Assembly: GCA_966128725.1 (NCBI GenBank)
Contig: CBHYLN010000031.1
Coordinates: 1 to 42,384 of the forward strand
Direction: 5' to 3'
DNA length: 42,384 bases
Origin: JAFDZV01 sp966128725
Lineage (GTDB): Bacteria; Bacteroidota; Ignavibacteria; OLB7
A program made the translations under genes and the position numbers. Below are positions 1 to 7,372 of the stretch, piece by piece; the stretch's first letter is position 1, and each line of letters opens with the position of its first letter. Below the pieces are notes generated by a model. That model saw only the letters and a list, made by a program, of their open reading frames with translations, did not search any database and was not told the origin of the DNA.

Positions 1-5
1 TCCTA

Positions 6-47
6 CGGACATTTCTATCTGGTGCTGAACCGGACATTTCTACCTGG
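6..47. repeat. Two tandem copies of a 17-bp repeat at the left edge
   Basis: The 17-bp unit CGGACATTTCTAYCTGG occurs at 6-22 and again at 31-47, with one mismatch and a 25-bp period. No gene accompanies it. Short repeats of this kind near a terminus are typical of some insertion sequences (for example IS21-type ends), and contigs often break at such elements. The assignment to a mobile-element end is therefore only an inference. Confidence 0.4.
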
Positions 48-172
48 CTGCTACAGTTACTATCATCTACGCGCCGAACATCGTTTCTACAATCGCGCAA
101 ACGGAGTAACTTCCTCCGGCGAGACCCAACCCGACTTCATTCCTTTTCTTTCAGCATGATCGGGACATCGGC

Positions 173-991
173 ATGAATCTTCGAGCACTCTCCGTGTTGG
201 TGGTGGTGGCCGCGCTGCTTGCCGCGCCCATGGTATACGCACAACACGAAGGAACGGACGCAAACCCTCTGGGCGACGACCGGGCACGTACCCGTGTCCT
301 GATCGGCCCGGTGGGCGGTATCGCTCTCAGCCACCACACGGGCGGTTTCCGCATCATCAACGAATCGTCGTGCCCTGTGTTCACCGATGGGAATGCGTGG
401 GGGTATTTCCTTGGGTTGAGCGGTGAGGTGCAGCCTGGCGCAACGTGGAGCATCATCCCGAGGATTACCTACGAGTCACGCCCCGGCCGTTTTCATCAGC
501 AGTTGGAGGGCGCACGGATTCTTGTGGACAGCGTTACGGTTGCCGATCAGGTAGTATCCGCCACGTCCACGGTGGACATGCGTCTGCTCAACTTCGAGGT
601 GATGTACGCGCAGCAACTGTTCCGTCTGGGCAGGAGCTTCCGGTTGAATGTCAATGCCGGCCCGGCTGTCGGTTACGTTCTGAGCGGGAAGATCACGCAG
701 GTGCAGGATCTGGAGGAGCCGCTCAACGCGCAGTTTGTCAACCCGAACGGGCTCCCTACCGAGAACAATGGTCGGCGACTGATTTACGCTCAGGACCAAC
801 CTATCTCAGGCCTGCAGAACGTGCGCTTCTCGGTAAAGGGTGGGCTGGTGGCCGAGCTTGGTCTGTTCAACAACGAATGGATTCTGTACCCAGGCATCTT
901 CTACGACTTCGGGATCACCAACGTTACCCGCAATGAGAACTGGAGCCTGAACACGCTGTTGTTGCAGTTGGAATTGCGGCGCGCATTGTAG
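173..991 (+). CDS. Outer-membrane beta-barrel protein
   Basis: This 272-residue protein has a clear Sec signal peptide (residues 1-24, hydrophobic core then ...VYAQ). The rest is made of alternating-hydrophobicity strands rich in Gly, Asn and aromatic residues, for example around residues 82-105, 140-175 and 215-272, as in the small porin-like barrels of Bacteroidota. The protein ends in a strand running to the C-terminus (LLLQLELRRAL), as expected for BAM-assembled proteins. ATG at 173 directly precedes the signal peptide, and no strong Shine-Dalgarno site is seen. It is convergent with the HpnE-like gene. No ligand or enzymatic function can be read from the sequence. Confidence 0.8.
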   Translation: MNLRALSVLVVVAALLAAPMVYAQHEGTDANPLGDDRARTRVLIGPVGGIALSHHTGGFRIINESSCPVFTDGNAWGYFLGLSGEVQPGATWSIIPRITYESRPGRFHQQLEGARILVDSVTVADQVVSATSTVDMRLLNFEVMYAQQLFRLGRSFRLNVNAGPAVGYVLSGKITQVQDLEEPLNAQFVNPNGLPTENNGRRLIYAQDQPISGLQNVRFSVKGGLVAELGLFNNEWILYPGIFYDFGITNVTRNENWSLNTLLLQLELRRAL

Positions 992-1096
992 CGCGGTCAT
1001 CTTACTGCGTTGCGACACGGATTGCCCGCATGCTCTCGCAAGGGAACGTCGGCCCGTTGTCAGGGCCTTCACCTACCAGCGCACATCCACATCAGG

Positions 1097-1123
1097 AATG
1101 CCCGCCGGCATTGTGCCGGGCAT
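1097..1123. terminator. Hairpin between convergent genes
   Basis: An imperfect inverted repeat (left arm 1097-1110, right arm 1114-1123, with a three-base bulge in the left arm) lies in the 165-bp gap between the convergent barrel and hpnE-like genes. There is no obvious U-tract on either strand. It is a plausible shared terminator but not a strong one. Confidence 0.35.
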
Positions 1124-1156
1124 TATCCGCCGGGCATCCGGTTGAACATTCTCGCG

Positions 1157-2515
1157 TCAACCGGCGCCACGATCTCCGGCATTCATCAGCGCGGCCGCTG
1201 CGGTAAATCCGCTTTGTGCGGCGCCTTCGATTGTTGCCGGTAATCCCGTCGACGTCCAGTCGCCAGCCAGGAAGAAGCCCGATGCCGCGGTCTGGGCCAT
1301 GGGGCGAGCGCGCTCGGCCTCCGGTGTGGCCGCGAACGTGGCATGCCGCTCCTTCAGCACAAGCGATCCAAGCAGGCCGGCGCCGGCAAGCTCCGGGAAT
1401 GCGGCCTGCAGCTCGGCATCCGCGCGCGCAACGATACTGTCCGCGTCGGTTGAGCTTTCGGCAACCGCGGCGCTGATGGTGCACGATACAAGGCCCGGCC
1501 ATTTCTCGTTGCGCGAGCCATCGATCGCCCGCCGATTGAACATCCACTGCACCGCCGTTCCAATCATTGCAGCGAATGCGGGCAGCGACGCCGGATTGTG
1601 GTTGTACCAGAGATACAGCGACACGATGGGCGAATACTCGAAGGCCGGCGTCGCGCCCAGCACATCGGAAACCAATTCCGGTTGGCGTAGCACGGCCCGG
1701 AGCGCACGCTCGGGCAGCGCGGAAATGACCTGCCGGGCAAGTATCGGCTCGCGATCCTTCAGCCGAATAACATAACCCTCGTCATGGCGTTCCACGGCCG
1801 TAATAGCGGTGCCAATGCTCACGCTGCCACCGGAATGCTCGGTCAGGGATGTGGCGGGCTGGAACAGCTCCGAGAGCCCGCGCGTTGGAAACGCCAGATG
1901 CGAGTCGGTGCCTTTACCAAGAAACGCCAGGCGCATAACGCGGGCAAACAGCAGCGCCGATGCCCGCTCGGCCGGCAGGTTCAGCGTGGCGATGATGATG
2001 GGGTCCCACAGTCGCCGGCGCAGGTTGGCGGTTTGCCCGTGGCGCCGCAGATACGTCGCCGCCGTTTCGTCACTGCCGGGTGTGCCCAGCGCAAGCGCAA
2101 TGCCGATGCGAAGCAGGGCCAGACGCTCGGCCGCTGTTATCCGTTTCAGCCGCATCATGCCCACAAGCACGTCGGCCGGCGAGGGGAGCGTTGCCGGTGC
2201 CGCCAGCCGATCACTGCTGCCGTCCGGGTCACGGAATTCCACCGCAAGCGACCGTTGCAATTGCACGGCCGAACGGGTTCCAAGCAGTTCCAACAGTTCA
2301 AATGTGCGGTGGTAACAGCCCATCATCAGGTGCTGGCCGTTGTCGATCACATCGCCGGATGGCTCGTGCACAAACGACCGCGCACGCCCGCCGATATACG
2401 GGCGTGATTCCAGCAGCAGCGGACGAAGCCCGTTGCGTGCCAGCGAAACGGCGGCGGCAATCCCCGCAACCCCGCCGCCCAGCACTACCGGGCCGTCGTG
2501 CCTTCGCATGTTCAT
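1157..2515 (-). CDS. hpnE: Hydroxysqualene dehydroxylase (HpnE-like) FAD-dependent oxidoreductase
   Basis: This 452-residue protein of the phytoene-desaturase/amine-oxidase superfamily has an N-terminal Rossmann FAD motif (residues 10-18, VLGGGVAGI) and then the GGRARSF segment. The stretch IDNGQHLMMGCYH near residues 57-69 is characteristic of HpnE rather than of carotenoid desaturases. The C-terminal FAD-binding segment FLAGDWTSTGLPATIEGA is also present. In hopanoid/squalene synthesis HpnE reduces hydroxysqualene to squalene with FAD, after HpnC and HpnD. Neither partner gene is in this window. The gene starts 7 bp after the stop of the MTHFR fusion, so the two are probably co-transcribed, although the pathways have no obvious connection. 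A related desaturase role is the main alternative. Confidence 0.8.
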   Translation of the reverse strand: MNMRRHDGPVVLGGGVAGIAAAVSLARNGLRPLLLESRPYIGGRARSFVHEPSGDVIDNGQHLMMGCYHRTFELLELLGTRSAVQLQRSLAVEFRDPDGSSDRLAAPATLPSPADVLVGMMRLKRITAAERLALLRIGIALALGTPGSDETAATYLRRHGQTANLRRRLWDPIIIATLNLPAERASALLFARVMRLAFLGKGTDSHLAFPTRGLSELFQPATSLTEHSGGSVSIGTAITAVERHDEGYVIRLKDREPILARQVISALPERALRAVLRQPELVSDVLGATPAFEYSPIVSLYLWYNHNPASLPAFAAMIGTAVQWMFNRRAIDGSRNEKWPGLVSCTISAAVAESSTDADSIVARADAELQAAFPELAGAGLLGSLVLKERHATFAATPEAERARPMAQTAASGFFLAGDWTSTGLPATIEGAAQSGFTAAAALMNAGDRGAG

Positions 2516-2522
2516 GCGGCCA

Positions 2523-4370
2523 TCACGCGGCCACCTCGCGCCCCAGCCCGGCGCGCTGCAGGATCTCCACGATCATCTCGTTCTTCTTGCGCGGCGGCAT
2601 CACGTAGATGCCCGCAATTCTGTCACGCATAGCGAGCGTTGCATCCAGGAACTCCACCGCAACGGCAACACCCTCGCCGGCTGCATCGCTCGCGCTGCGC
2701 ATCCGTTGCTGGATGTGCGCCGGGATCTTCATGCCCGGCACCTCGTGATGCAGGAACTCAGCATGCATGGCGCTGCGAAGCGGGATAATCCCCAGCATGA
2801 TCTTGATCGGGATGTGCGCTGTGCGCTCCAGGAATGCCGCAAGGGCCGTGGCCTCGAACACCGGCTGCGTGAACGCTACCTGGGCCCCCTCGGCCACCTT
2901 GCGCTCCAAACGCCGCACCTCGCGCTCCATATCGTCGGCAACGGGATTGCAGGCGCACGCTATCATGAAGTTCGTGTGCTCGCCAACCGGATTGCCCATC
3001 AGGTCCTGACCCTCGTTCATCCGCTTTACCGCGCGGATCAGGCCCACGGCGTCCACGTCGTACACCGACGTTGCATAGGGATAGTCGCCGATGTGCGCGG
3101 GGTCGCCGGTAACCGCGAGGATATTCTGCACGCCCAGCAGGTGCGCGCCCAGCAACTCCGACTGCAGGCCGACCATGTTGCGATCGCGGCATGCCAGGTG
3201 CGTGATGCACTCCATCCCGGTGCGTTCGCGGATCAGGTGGCTGATTGTGATGGAGTTCATCCGCAAACGCGCGCGTGCGCCATCGGAGATGTTCACTGCG
3301 TCGATCCCGTGCCGGCGAAGATACTCGGCGCCTTCGTACACCTCGGCCATGTCCAGCCCGCGCGGGATGTCCAGCTCGACGGTCACCATGAATCTCTTGC
3401 CAAGATTCTGTTGGAACCCGCTTGGCTCGGTGTGCGGGGTGGCCGCGTCGCCGGCGGATTCCTTCTGCTTGCGAACCTTTATCTCGGGATGCCCAAGCGG
3501 AATGCCTTCGATGGCGGCGCGGATTGCGCGCACATGTTCCGGCATCGCCCCACCATCCATGCCGACAATCGTCACACCGTTTTCAACCAGAGCGCGCGCC
3601 GAGTTGGCCACGTATTCCAGCGTTGCGTTGTACACGGGGTGGCCGTCCACCAGCGTGGGAATGCCGATATCCGGCTGCGCCGAAAGGATCGTGTTGGAGA
3701 CGCCGTACAACGACCGTACGATCGTCAGCATGCGGTTGGGGCCAACCGTGCCGTTGGAGCCCAGCGCCACAACGCCGGCAGCCGCAAGGCGACGGGTAAC
3801 CTCGCGCGGGTACTCCGTGGCCAGCACGGCCGCATCCTCGGGGAACGTCTTCTGCGCGATCACCGGCATGTCCGGCGCGATGTGGCGTGCCGCTTCAAGC
3901 GCGATCTCCAGCTCGTCGAGCGCGATGAACGACTTCAACAGAAGCAGGTCGCAGTTGCCGTCAACAAGCGCGTGGATCTGCGTCATGAACGCCTCGCGCA
4001 CCTCGTTGGGCTGGGCCTTGCCAATCGGCGCCATGAACTTGCCGATCGGGCCAACCACCCCGGCCACAAACGCCCGGTTCAGCGCCGCCGTTCGTGCAAG
4101 CCACACACCCTTGCGGTTGATCTCGTACACCTTGTCGCGAAGGTTGTAGGCCTCCAGCGATATGGCATTGGCGCGCAGTGTGTTTGATTGGATAATCTCG
4201 GCGCCGGCAGCGATGAACTCGCCGTGGATCTGTTCCACCAGCAGCGGGTTCTTCAGATTATACAATTCCGATGGGCGTTCGTCGTGCCCGCGTGTGCGCA
4301 GCACTGCCTCGATCGATCCATCGATCACGATCGGGCCGCGGTTCAGTCGTTCAAGTAGCCTGGAGTTCAT
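2523..4370 (-). CDS. Methylenetetrahydrofolate reductase fused to a degenerate homocysteine S-methyltransferase domain
   Basis: The protein has 615 residues from the ATG at 4370, which begins MNSRLLERLNRG and matches the family N-terminus; an in-frame ATG 19 codons upstream is less likely. Residues 1-290 align with the Pfam S-methyl_trans fold (ELYNLKNPLLV, EIIQSNTLRANAISLEAYNL, ILSAQP). Residues 315-615 are a MetF-type reductase with VELDIPRG at 330-337, THLACRD and the FTQPVF segment. The architecture is that of Bacillus YitJ. In the expected zinc site, the first cysteine (GxNC) is Gly207 and the GGCCG motif is GMDGG (270-274), so all three cysteine ligands are gone. The reductase half looks intact and should make 5-methyl-THF; the N-terminal half cannot use the standard zinc-thiolate mechanism. 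Confidence 0.9.
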   Translation of the reverse strand: MNSRLLERLNRGPIVIDGSIEAVLRTRGHDERPSELYNLKNPLLVEQIHGEFIAAGAEIIQSNTLRANAISLEAYNLRDKVYEINRKGVWLARTAALNRAFVAGVVGPIGKFMAPIGKAQPNEVREAFMTQIHALVDGNCDLLLLKSFIALDELEIALEAARHIAPDMPVIAQKTFPEDAAVLATEYPREVTRRLAAAGVVALGSNGTVGPNRMLTIVRSLYGVSNTILSAQPDIGIPTLVDGHPVYNATLEYVANSARALVENGVTIVGMDGGAMPEHVRAIRAAIEGIPLGHPEIKVRKQKESAGDAATPHTEPSGFQQNLGKRFMVTVELDIPRGLDMAEVYEGAEYLRRHGIDAVNISDGARARLRMNSITISHLIRERTGMECITHLACRDRNMVGLQSELLGAHLLGVQNILAVTGDPAHIGDYPYATSVYDVDAVGLIRAVKRMNEGQDLMGNPVGEHTNFMIACACNPVADDMEREVRRLERKVAEGAQVAFTQPVFEATALAAFLERTAHIPIKIMLGIIPLRSAMHAEFLHHEVPGMKIPAHIQQRMRSASDAAGEGVAVAVEFLDATLAMRDRIAGIYVMPPRKKNEMIVEILQRAGLGREVAA

Positions 4371-4457
4371 GAGAGGGGCAAAGTTACGACAATCCCACCT
4401 TGCCTGTTCGGTTCCGGCCTGGCGCAATGGGCTGGCTTACCAAATGAACCAAATGAA

Positions 4458-4482
4458 AGGGGCGGCATCAAACGCCGCCCCT
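4458..4482 (-). terminator. Rho-independent-type terminator of the molybdoenzyme/cytochrome operon
   Basis: A perfect 9-bp GC-rich stem (4458-4466 with 4474-4482) has a 7-base loop. On the minus strand it is followed by a T-rich run (TTTCATTTGGTTC). It lies downstream of the cytochrome gene and upstream of the MTHFR fusion start. Confidence 0.7.
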
Positions 4483-4561
4483 GAAGTTCGTGATTGTTCC
4501 GGCGCTGCTCCGTGGTCCGGAGACGGTGGGGCGCCTTGCGGCACGTGCCCGGCACGCCGGA

Positions 4562-4912
4562 TTATCGATGCAGCGTCTTCAGATGTGTGTACAGCTTGCC
4601 GCGCGCGTTGCCGTCGAGCTCCGGGAAGTTTGGCATCGCGCCGGCGCCGTTGTCGGTAAGCAGCGAATCAAATCGACCGTACGTGCCCGGCCAGTCGCGG
4701 ATATCCTTCACGATGGCCGTGTCGCTCGGCAGCCCGGCAAGGCCGTGGCAGCCCGCGCAGTTTGTCAGGTACAGCTCCTCGCCGCTCAGCAATGCCAACG
4801 ATGTTTCGTCCTTGCTGATGGTTGCGTCGGGGGCGGGATCCAGCACGTTGCAGCCGGCCGCCGATACGGCCAGCACAAGGGCCGCCATACATCCACGCAT
4901 ATATCGGTTCAT
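4562..4912 (-). CDS. Small c-type cytochrome lipoprotein
   Basis: This 116-residue protein starts at the ATG at 4912, preceded by GAGAAGG. An upstream in-frame start would add 12 residues that do not fit a signal peptide. Residues 1-21 form a lipoprotein signal peptide with lipobox SAAGC. One haem-binding motif CAGCH sits near residue 53, and the methionine of GAGAMPNFPE near residue 91 is the likely sixth ligand. Class I monohaem cytochromes of this size shuttle single electrons in the periplasm. It is the last gene of the operon with the sulfite-oxidase-family enzyme upstream, so it is the obvious electron acceptor for that enzyme, in the manner of SorA/SorB pairs. This pairing is inferred from context only. 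Confidence 0.88.
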   Translation of the reverse strand: MNRYMRGCMAALVLAVSAAGCNVLDPAPDATISKDETSLALLSGEELYLTNCAGCHGLAGLPSDTAIVKDIRDWPGTYGRFDSLLTDNGAGAMPNFPELDGNARGKLYTHLKTLHR

Positions 4913-4978
4913 ACCTTCTCGCTCAAGTTGTTCTGACTGTAAACGCACGCCTGGGGGATTTCGGAATGCCGTGGCATT

Positions 4979-6106
4979 CTATCGTACCGTCACGTTGTAG
5001 CGTGCGATGCCGGTCTGCCCGTCAAAGATGTTGTCGTCAACCTCCGGCTGCGCCGTTCCGGTGCTGTCGGTAGCCCGCACAGCAACCGTGTGTTCGCCCG
5101 CGGGCGCGTTCCAGCGAAATCGCCACTTGGTCCAGACCGCCCGGTAGGGATACGGCGTGGCCTCGGCAAGCTGCCGGATGGAAGCCGGCAGCGTTTCGGT
5201 GGCCGTGATCTCCGACAGTGGCACGATCTCCGCCGGGGCGAATGCGCCGTTGTTGATGCGCACATCAACGTTGGTGATTGGCCCGTACCCGCTTACCGCA
5301 TAGCCGGAAATCTCCACCGCGCCCGGGGCCACCACCGTGCCCTCGTGTACGTTCGTCGAACGGCTGTTCACGTTGATGATGCCGCTGTCGTTGAAGCCCT
5401 GGTCCTGATATGTCCCGAACTCCACCTCGAACTTCGTTGCCTGGACCTTGGTTAGCCACTTCACATTTTTGTAGCCGTAGCCTTCCTGAATCAACAGGCG
5501 AACCGGGTACCCGTGGTCCGGCGTAAGCGGCGCTCCGTTCATACGGTAGGCCAGCAGCGGCTGTGCAAGGCCCAGCGATTCGGCGTCGGTCACGCGCGCC
5601 ATCGTGATGTTGTTGGTGAACCCGTCGGCCCCGAAGAACAGCAGCTTCTTTACCGAGCTGGCGATGCCGGCGCGGTCCAGAAAGTACTTCAGCGGAACGC
5701 CCGTCCAGTAGGCGTTGCCCATGAACCCCGTCGGGGTCAGGCGCAGCGGGCTTTCCAGCACGCATTGGATGGTCTTGAGGATGGTTACCTCGGCGCCCGA
5801 GCGTGCGGCTTCAAGGATGTCGGCATAGGTAACCACCAGCGGAGTGGCAACGTCGCCGGGCTGGAACCCCTCGATCGTCAGCCCCCAGGTGGCCTCGTTC
5901 AAGCTGGGCCGTGTCCAGCCGGAGATACTGCCCTGCCCGCCATTCTGCACGAAGAACAGATCGGATGGGGTTACGAACGTGGTTCCAACGCCGTCGTTGA
6001 GCGGGGTTACGGTGAACTCCTCACAACCGTTCAGCAATGGGGCGAACGCGATGCCGGCTATGCCGACTCCGCCAAGCTTCAGAAACGATCTGCGATCAAA
6101 CGCCAT
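4979..6106 (-). CDS. Tat-exported molybdopterin oxidoreductase, sulfite-oxidase family
   Basis: The 375-residue precursor has a twin-arginine signal (RRSFLK at 5-10) followed by a hydrophobic stretch and LLNGC at 24-28, so it may be a Tat-exported lipoprotein. The oxidoreductase molybdopterin-binding domain spans roughly residues 45-230 with Cys115 (TIQCV) as the probable Mo ligand and the family motif YWTGVPLKYFLDRAGI. The C-terminal 120 residues match the Mo-co dimerisation domain (VEISGYAVSGYGPITNVDVRINNG). Family members oxidise sulfite or related substrates and pass electrons to a cytochrome c, and here a cytochrome gene follows 66 bp downstream. The substrate cannot be determined from the sequence; sulfite is the default hypothesis. 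Confidence 0.88.
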   Translation of the reverse strand: MAFDRRSFLKLGGVGIAGIAFAPLLNGCEEFTVTPLNDGVGTTFVTPSDLFFVQNGGQGSISGWTRPSLNEATWGLTIEGFQPGDVATPLVVTYADILEAARSGAEVTILKTIQCVLESPLRLTPTGFMGNAYWTGVPLKYFLDRAGIASSVKKLLFFGADGFTNNITMARVTDAESLGLAQPLLAYRMNGAPLTPDHGYPVRLLIQEGYGYKNVKWLTKVQATKFEVEFGTYQDQGFNDSGIINVNSRSTNVHEGTVVAPGAVEISGYAVSGYGPITNVDVRINNGAFAPAEIVPLSEITATETLPASIRQLAEATPYPYRAVWTKWRFRWNAPAGEHTVAVRATDSTGTAQPEVDDNIFDGQTGIARYNVTVR

Positions 6107-6151
6107 TGGTTCGGATGGTTGTGCGCTGGGCTCAGCGCGTTGGGGCCTGTG

Positions 6152-7048
6152 TCAGAAGAGTTGGCCGGAATAGGCAATGCCCAGTGCCAGGTCGAAACTG
6201 TTCGAGGCCTTGCGACCGTACGGGGTAACGAGGGCGTCGGCGCTTATCTGGATGTTCTTGGTTGCCTTCACAATCACGCCGCCGCCCAGCTTGATGTACT
6301 GCTGCGTTTCCGGGGGGCGTTCCACGTCGAAATCGTTATCGTCGGTACGGGTGGAGAACAGGAACCGCGCAACGCCGTGCACAAGCACTTCATCGATCAC
6401 CGAATACCCGGCCTCGACGTCGGAGAAGAGCTCGTTGGCGTAGTTGGGTTCAAACGAACGCGAGTTGTCGTTGAGCGACGAGAGAAAGATCGACGGGCGA
6501 AGCCGGAAGCCAAGGCTGGCAGTTGCGTAGCCGGCGATCGGATAGAACGAAATCCCGTAGTTGGCGGCGAGCTCGATATTCAGATTGCCGGAACCCAGCG
6601 GCGGTGTCAGGTCGCGCGTGTATCCTGTCGGGATGCTCAGGCCCAGCGTTGCCGATACCACCTGTTGGTCGAACGTGGCAACGCGGTACTTCGCGGCGAT
6701 GCCGATATCGCCAAGGCCCTGAACCTGCTTGCGTTCCACCGGCGAGGTGACGATCACCCGCTTGAGCGCTGCGCTGCCAATAAGCGTTAGATCGGCGGTA
6801 AGGCCGTACTCGGCATACAGGTACAGGCCGCGATCGGCTATCGGATAATCGCGTACCGTGAAGGGCGGATTATCCGTGGGATACTTTTCCTGGCCATCGA
6901 ACTTGTATACCGTGTTGGCCGACGAGCTGATGTACGCCAGCTTGGCGTAGATCGCCCCTACATCCTGTACCCAGCCGCCGGCACGCGCCGCCGATGGCAG
7001 TGTAATGACCACGGCAACAAGCGCCGCGACATGGAGTGGGTGTCGCAT
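6152..7048 (-). CDS. Outer-membrane beta-barrel, phenol-degradation MetA-like transporter family
   Basis: The protein has 298 residues from ATG 7048, where a signal peptide begins (MRHPLHVAALVAVV..., ending AARAGG). The longer open frame upstream lacks coding character. The mature part starts GGWVQDVGAIYAKLAY and contains YLYAEYGLTADLTLIG, the pattern of the Phenol_MetA_deg/transporter-like outer-membrane barrels. It continues as about a dozen amphipathic strands to a terminal aromatic residue (GIAYSGQLF). It is the first gene of the operon with the molybdoenzyme and cytochrome and may provide substrate passage across the outer membrane. That role is inferred from position. Confidence 0.75.
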   Translation of the reverse strand: MRHPLHVAALVAVVITLPSAARAGGWVQDVGAIYAKLAYISSSANTVYKFDGQEKYPTDNPPFTVRDYPIADRGLYLYAEYGLTADLTLIGSAALKRVIVTSPVERKQVQGLGDIGIAAKYRVATFDQQVVSATLGLSIPTGYTRDLTPPLGSGNLNIELAANYGISFYPIAGYATASLGFRLRPSIFLSSLNDNSRSFEPNYANELFSDVEAGYSVIDEVLVHGVARFLFSTRTDDNDFDVERPPETQQYIKLGGGVIVKATKNIQISADALVTPYGRKASNSFDLALGIAYSGQLF

Positions 7049-7112
7049 CGTGAAAGCTCCAATGGTTGTTTTCGATTCCGAGAGCAGGCGACCAGGAAGG
7101 GGAGTGCCGCAC

Positions 7113-7143
7113 CAAATTTGTTGCAACGGAGAAACTGCAAAAA
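7113..7143 (-). promoter_or_regulatory. Candidate Bacteroidota-type promoter
   Basis: On the minus strand an 8-mer CAAATTTG (7113-7120) matches the Bacteroidota -7 consensus TAnnTTTG at all fixed positions but one. It is preceded about 18 bases upstream by a TTTTTG element near 7138-7143, comparable to the -33 box. It lies about 65 bp before the ATG of the barrel gene at 7048. The call rests on consensus matching only. Confidence 0.35.
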
Positions 7144-7284
7144 CAACATGGTTAAGTAAAGGGGGCGCGAAAAAAAGTACAAGCACTGCTGTAGCCGGGC
7201 AATGGCAACGGCCAGCCCGCGATGCCGGCATTGCTGCGATTCAATCGCGACCGATGCCCCACTTGGAAGTGCCGGTGTAAACGG

Positions 7285-7320
7285 CAGGCGGCCGTGGGGA
7301 TCGTACCCCACGGCCGCCTG
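7285..7320. terminator. Strong 15-bp hairpin terminator
   Basis: A perfect 15-bp inverted repeat (7285-7299 with 7306-7320) has a 6-base loop. It lies 50 bp beyond the stop of the SPT-GNAT gene on the minus strand. The minus strand continues CCGTTTAC, so the U-tract is weak, but the stem is very stable. It separates this gene from the downstream molybdoenzyme operon. Confidence 0.7.
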
Positions 7321-7372
7321 GTTGTTTATCGGGTTGATGCGCCAGCGAAGCTCGGCCAGGCGATGAGCCTGA

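Noticed and set aside
2340..4187. A 615-codon plus-strand frame opposite the MTHFR fusion
   Set aside because: The translation is His/Arg-rich with no family resemblance. The opposite strand encodes a full conserved enzyme.
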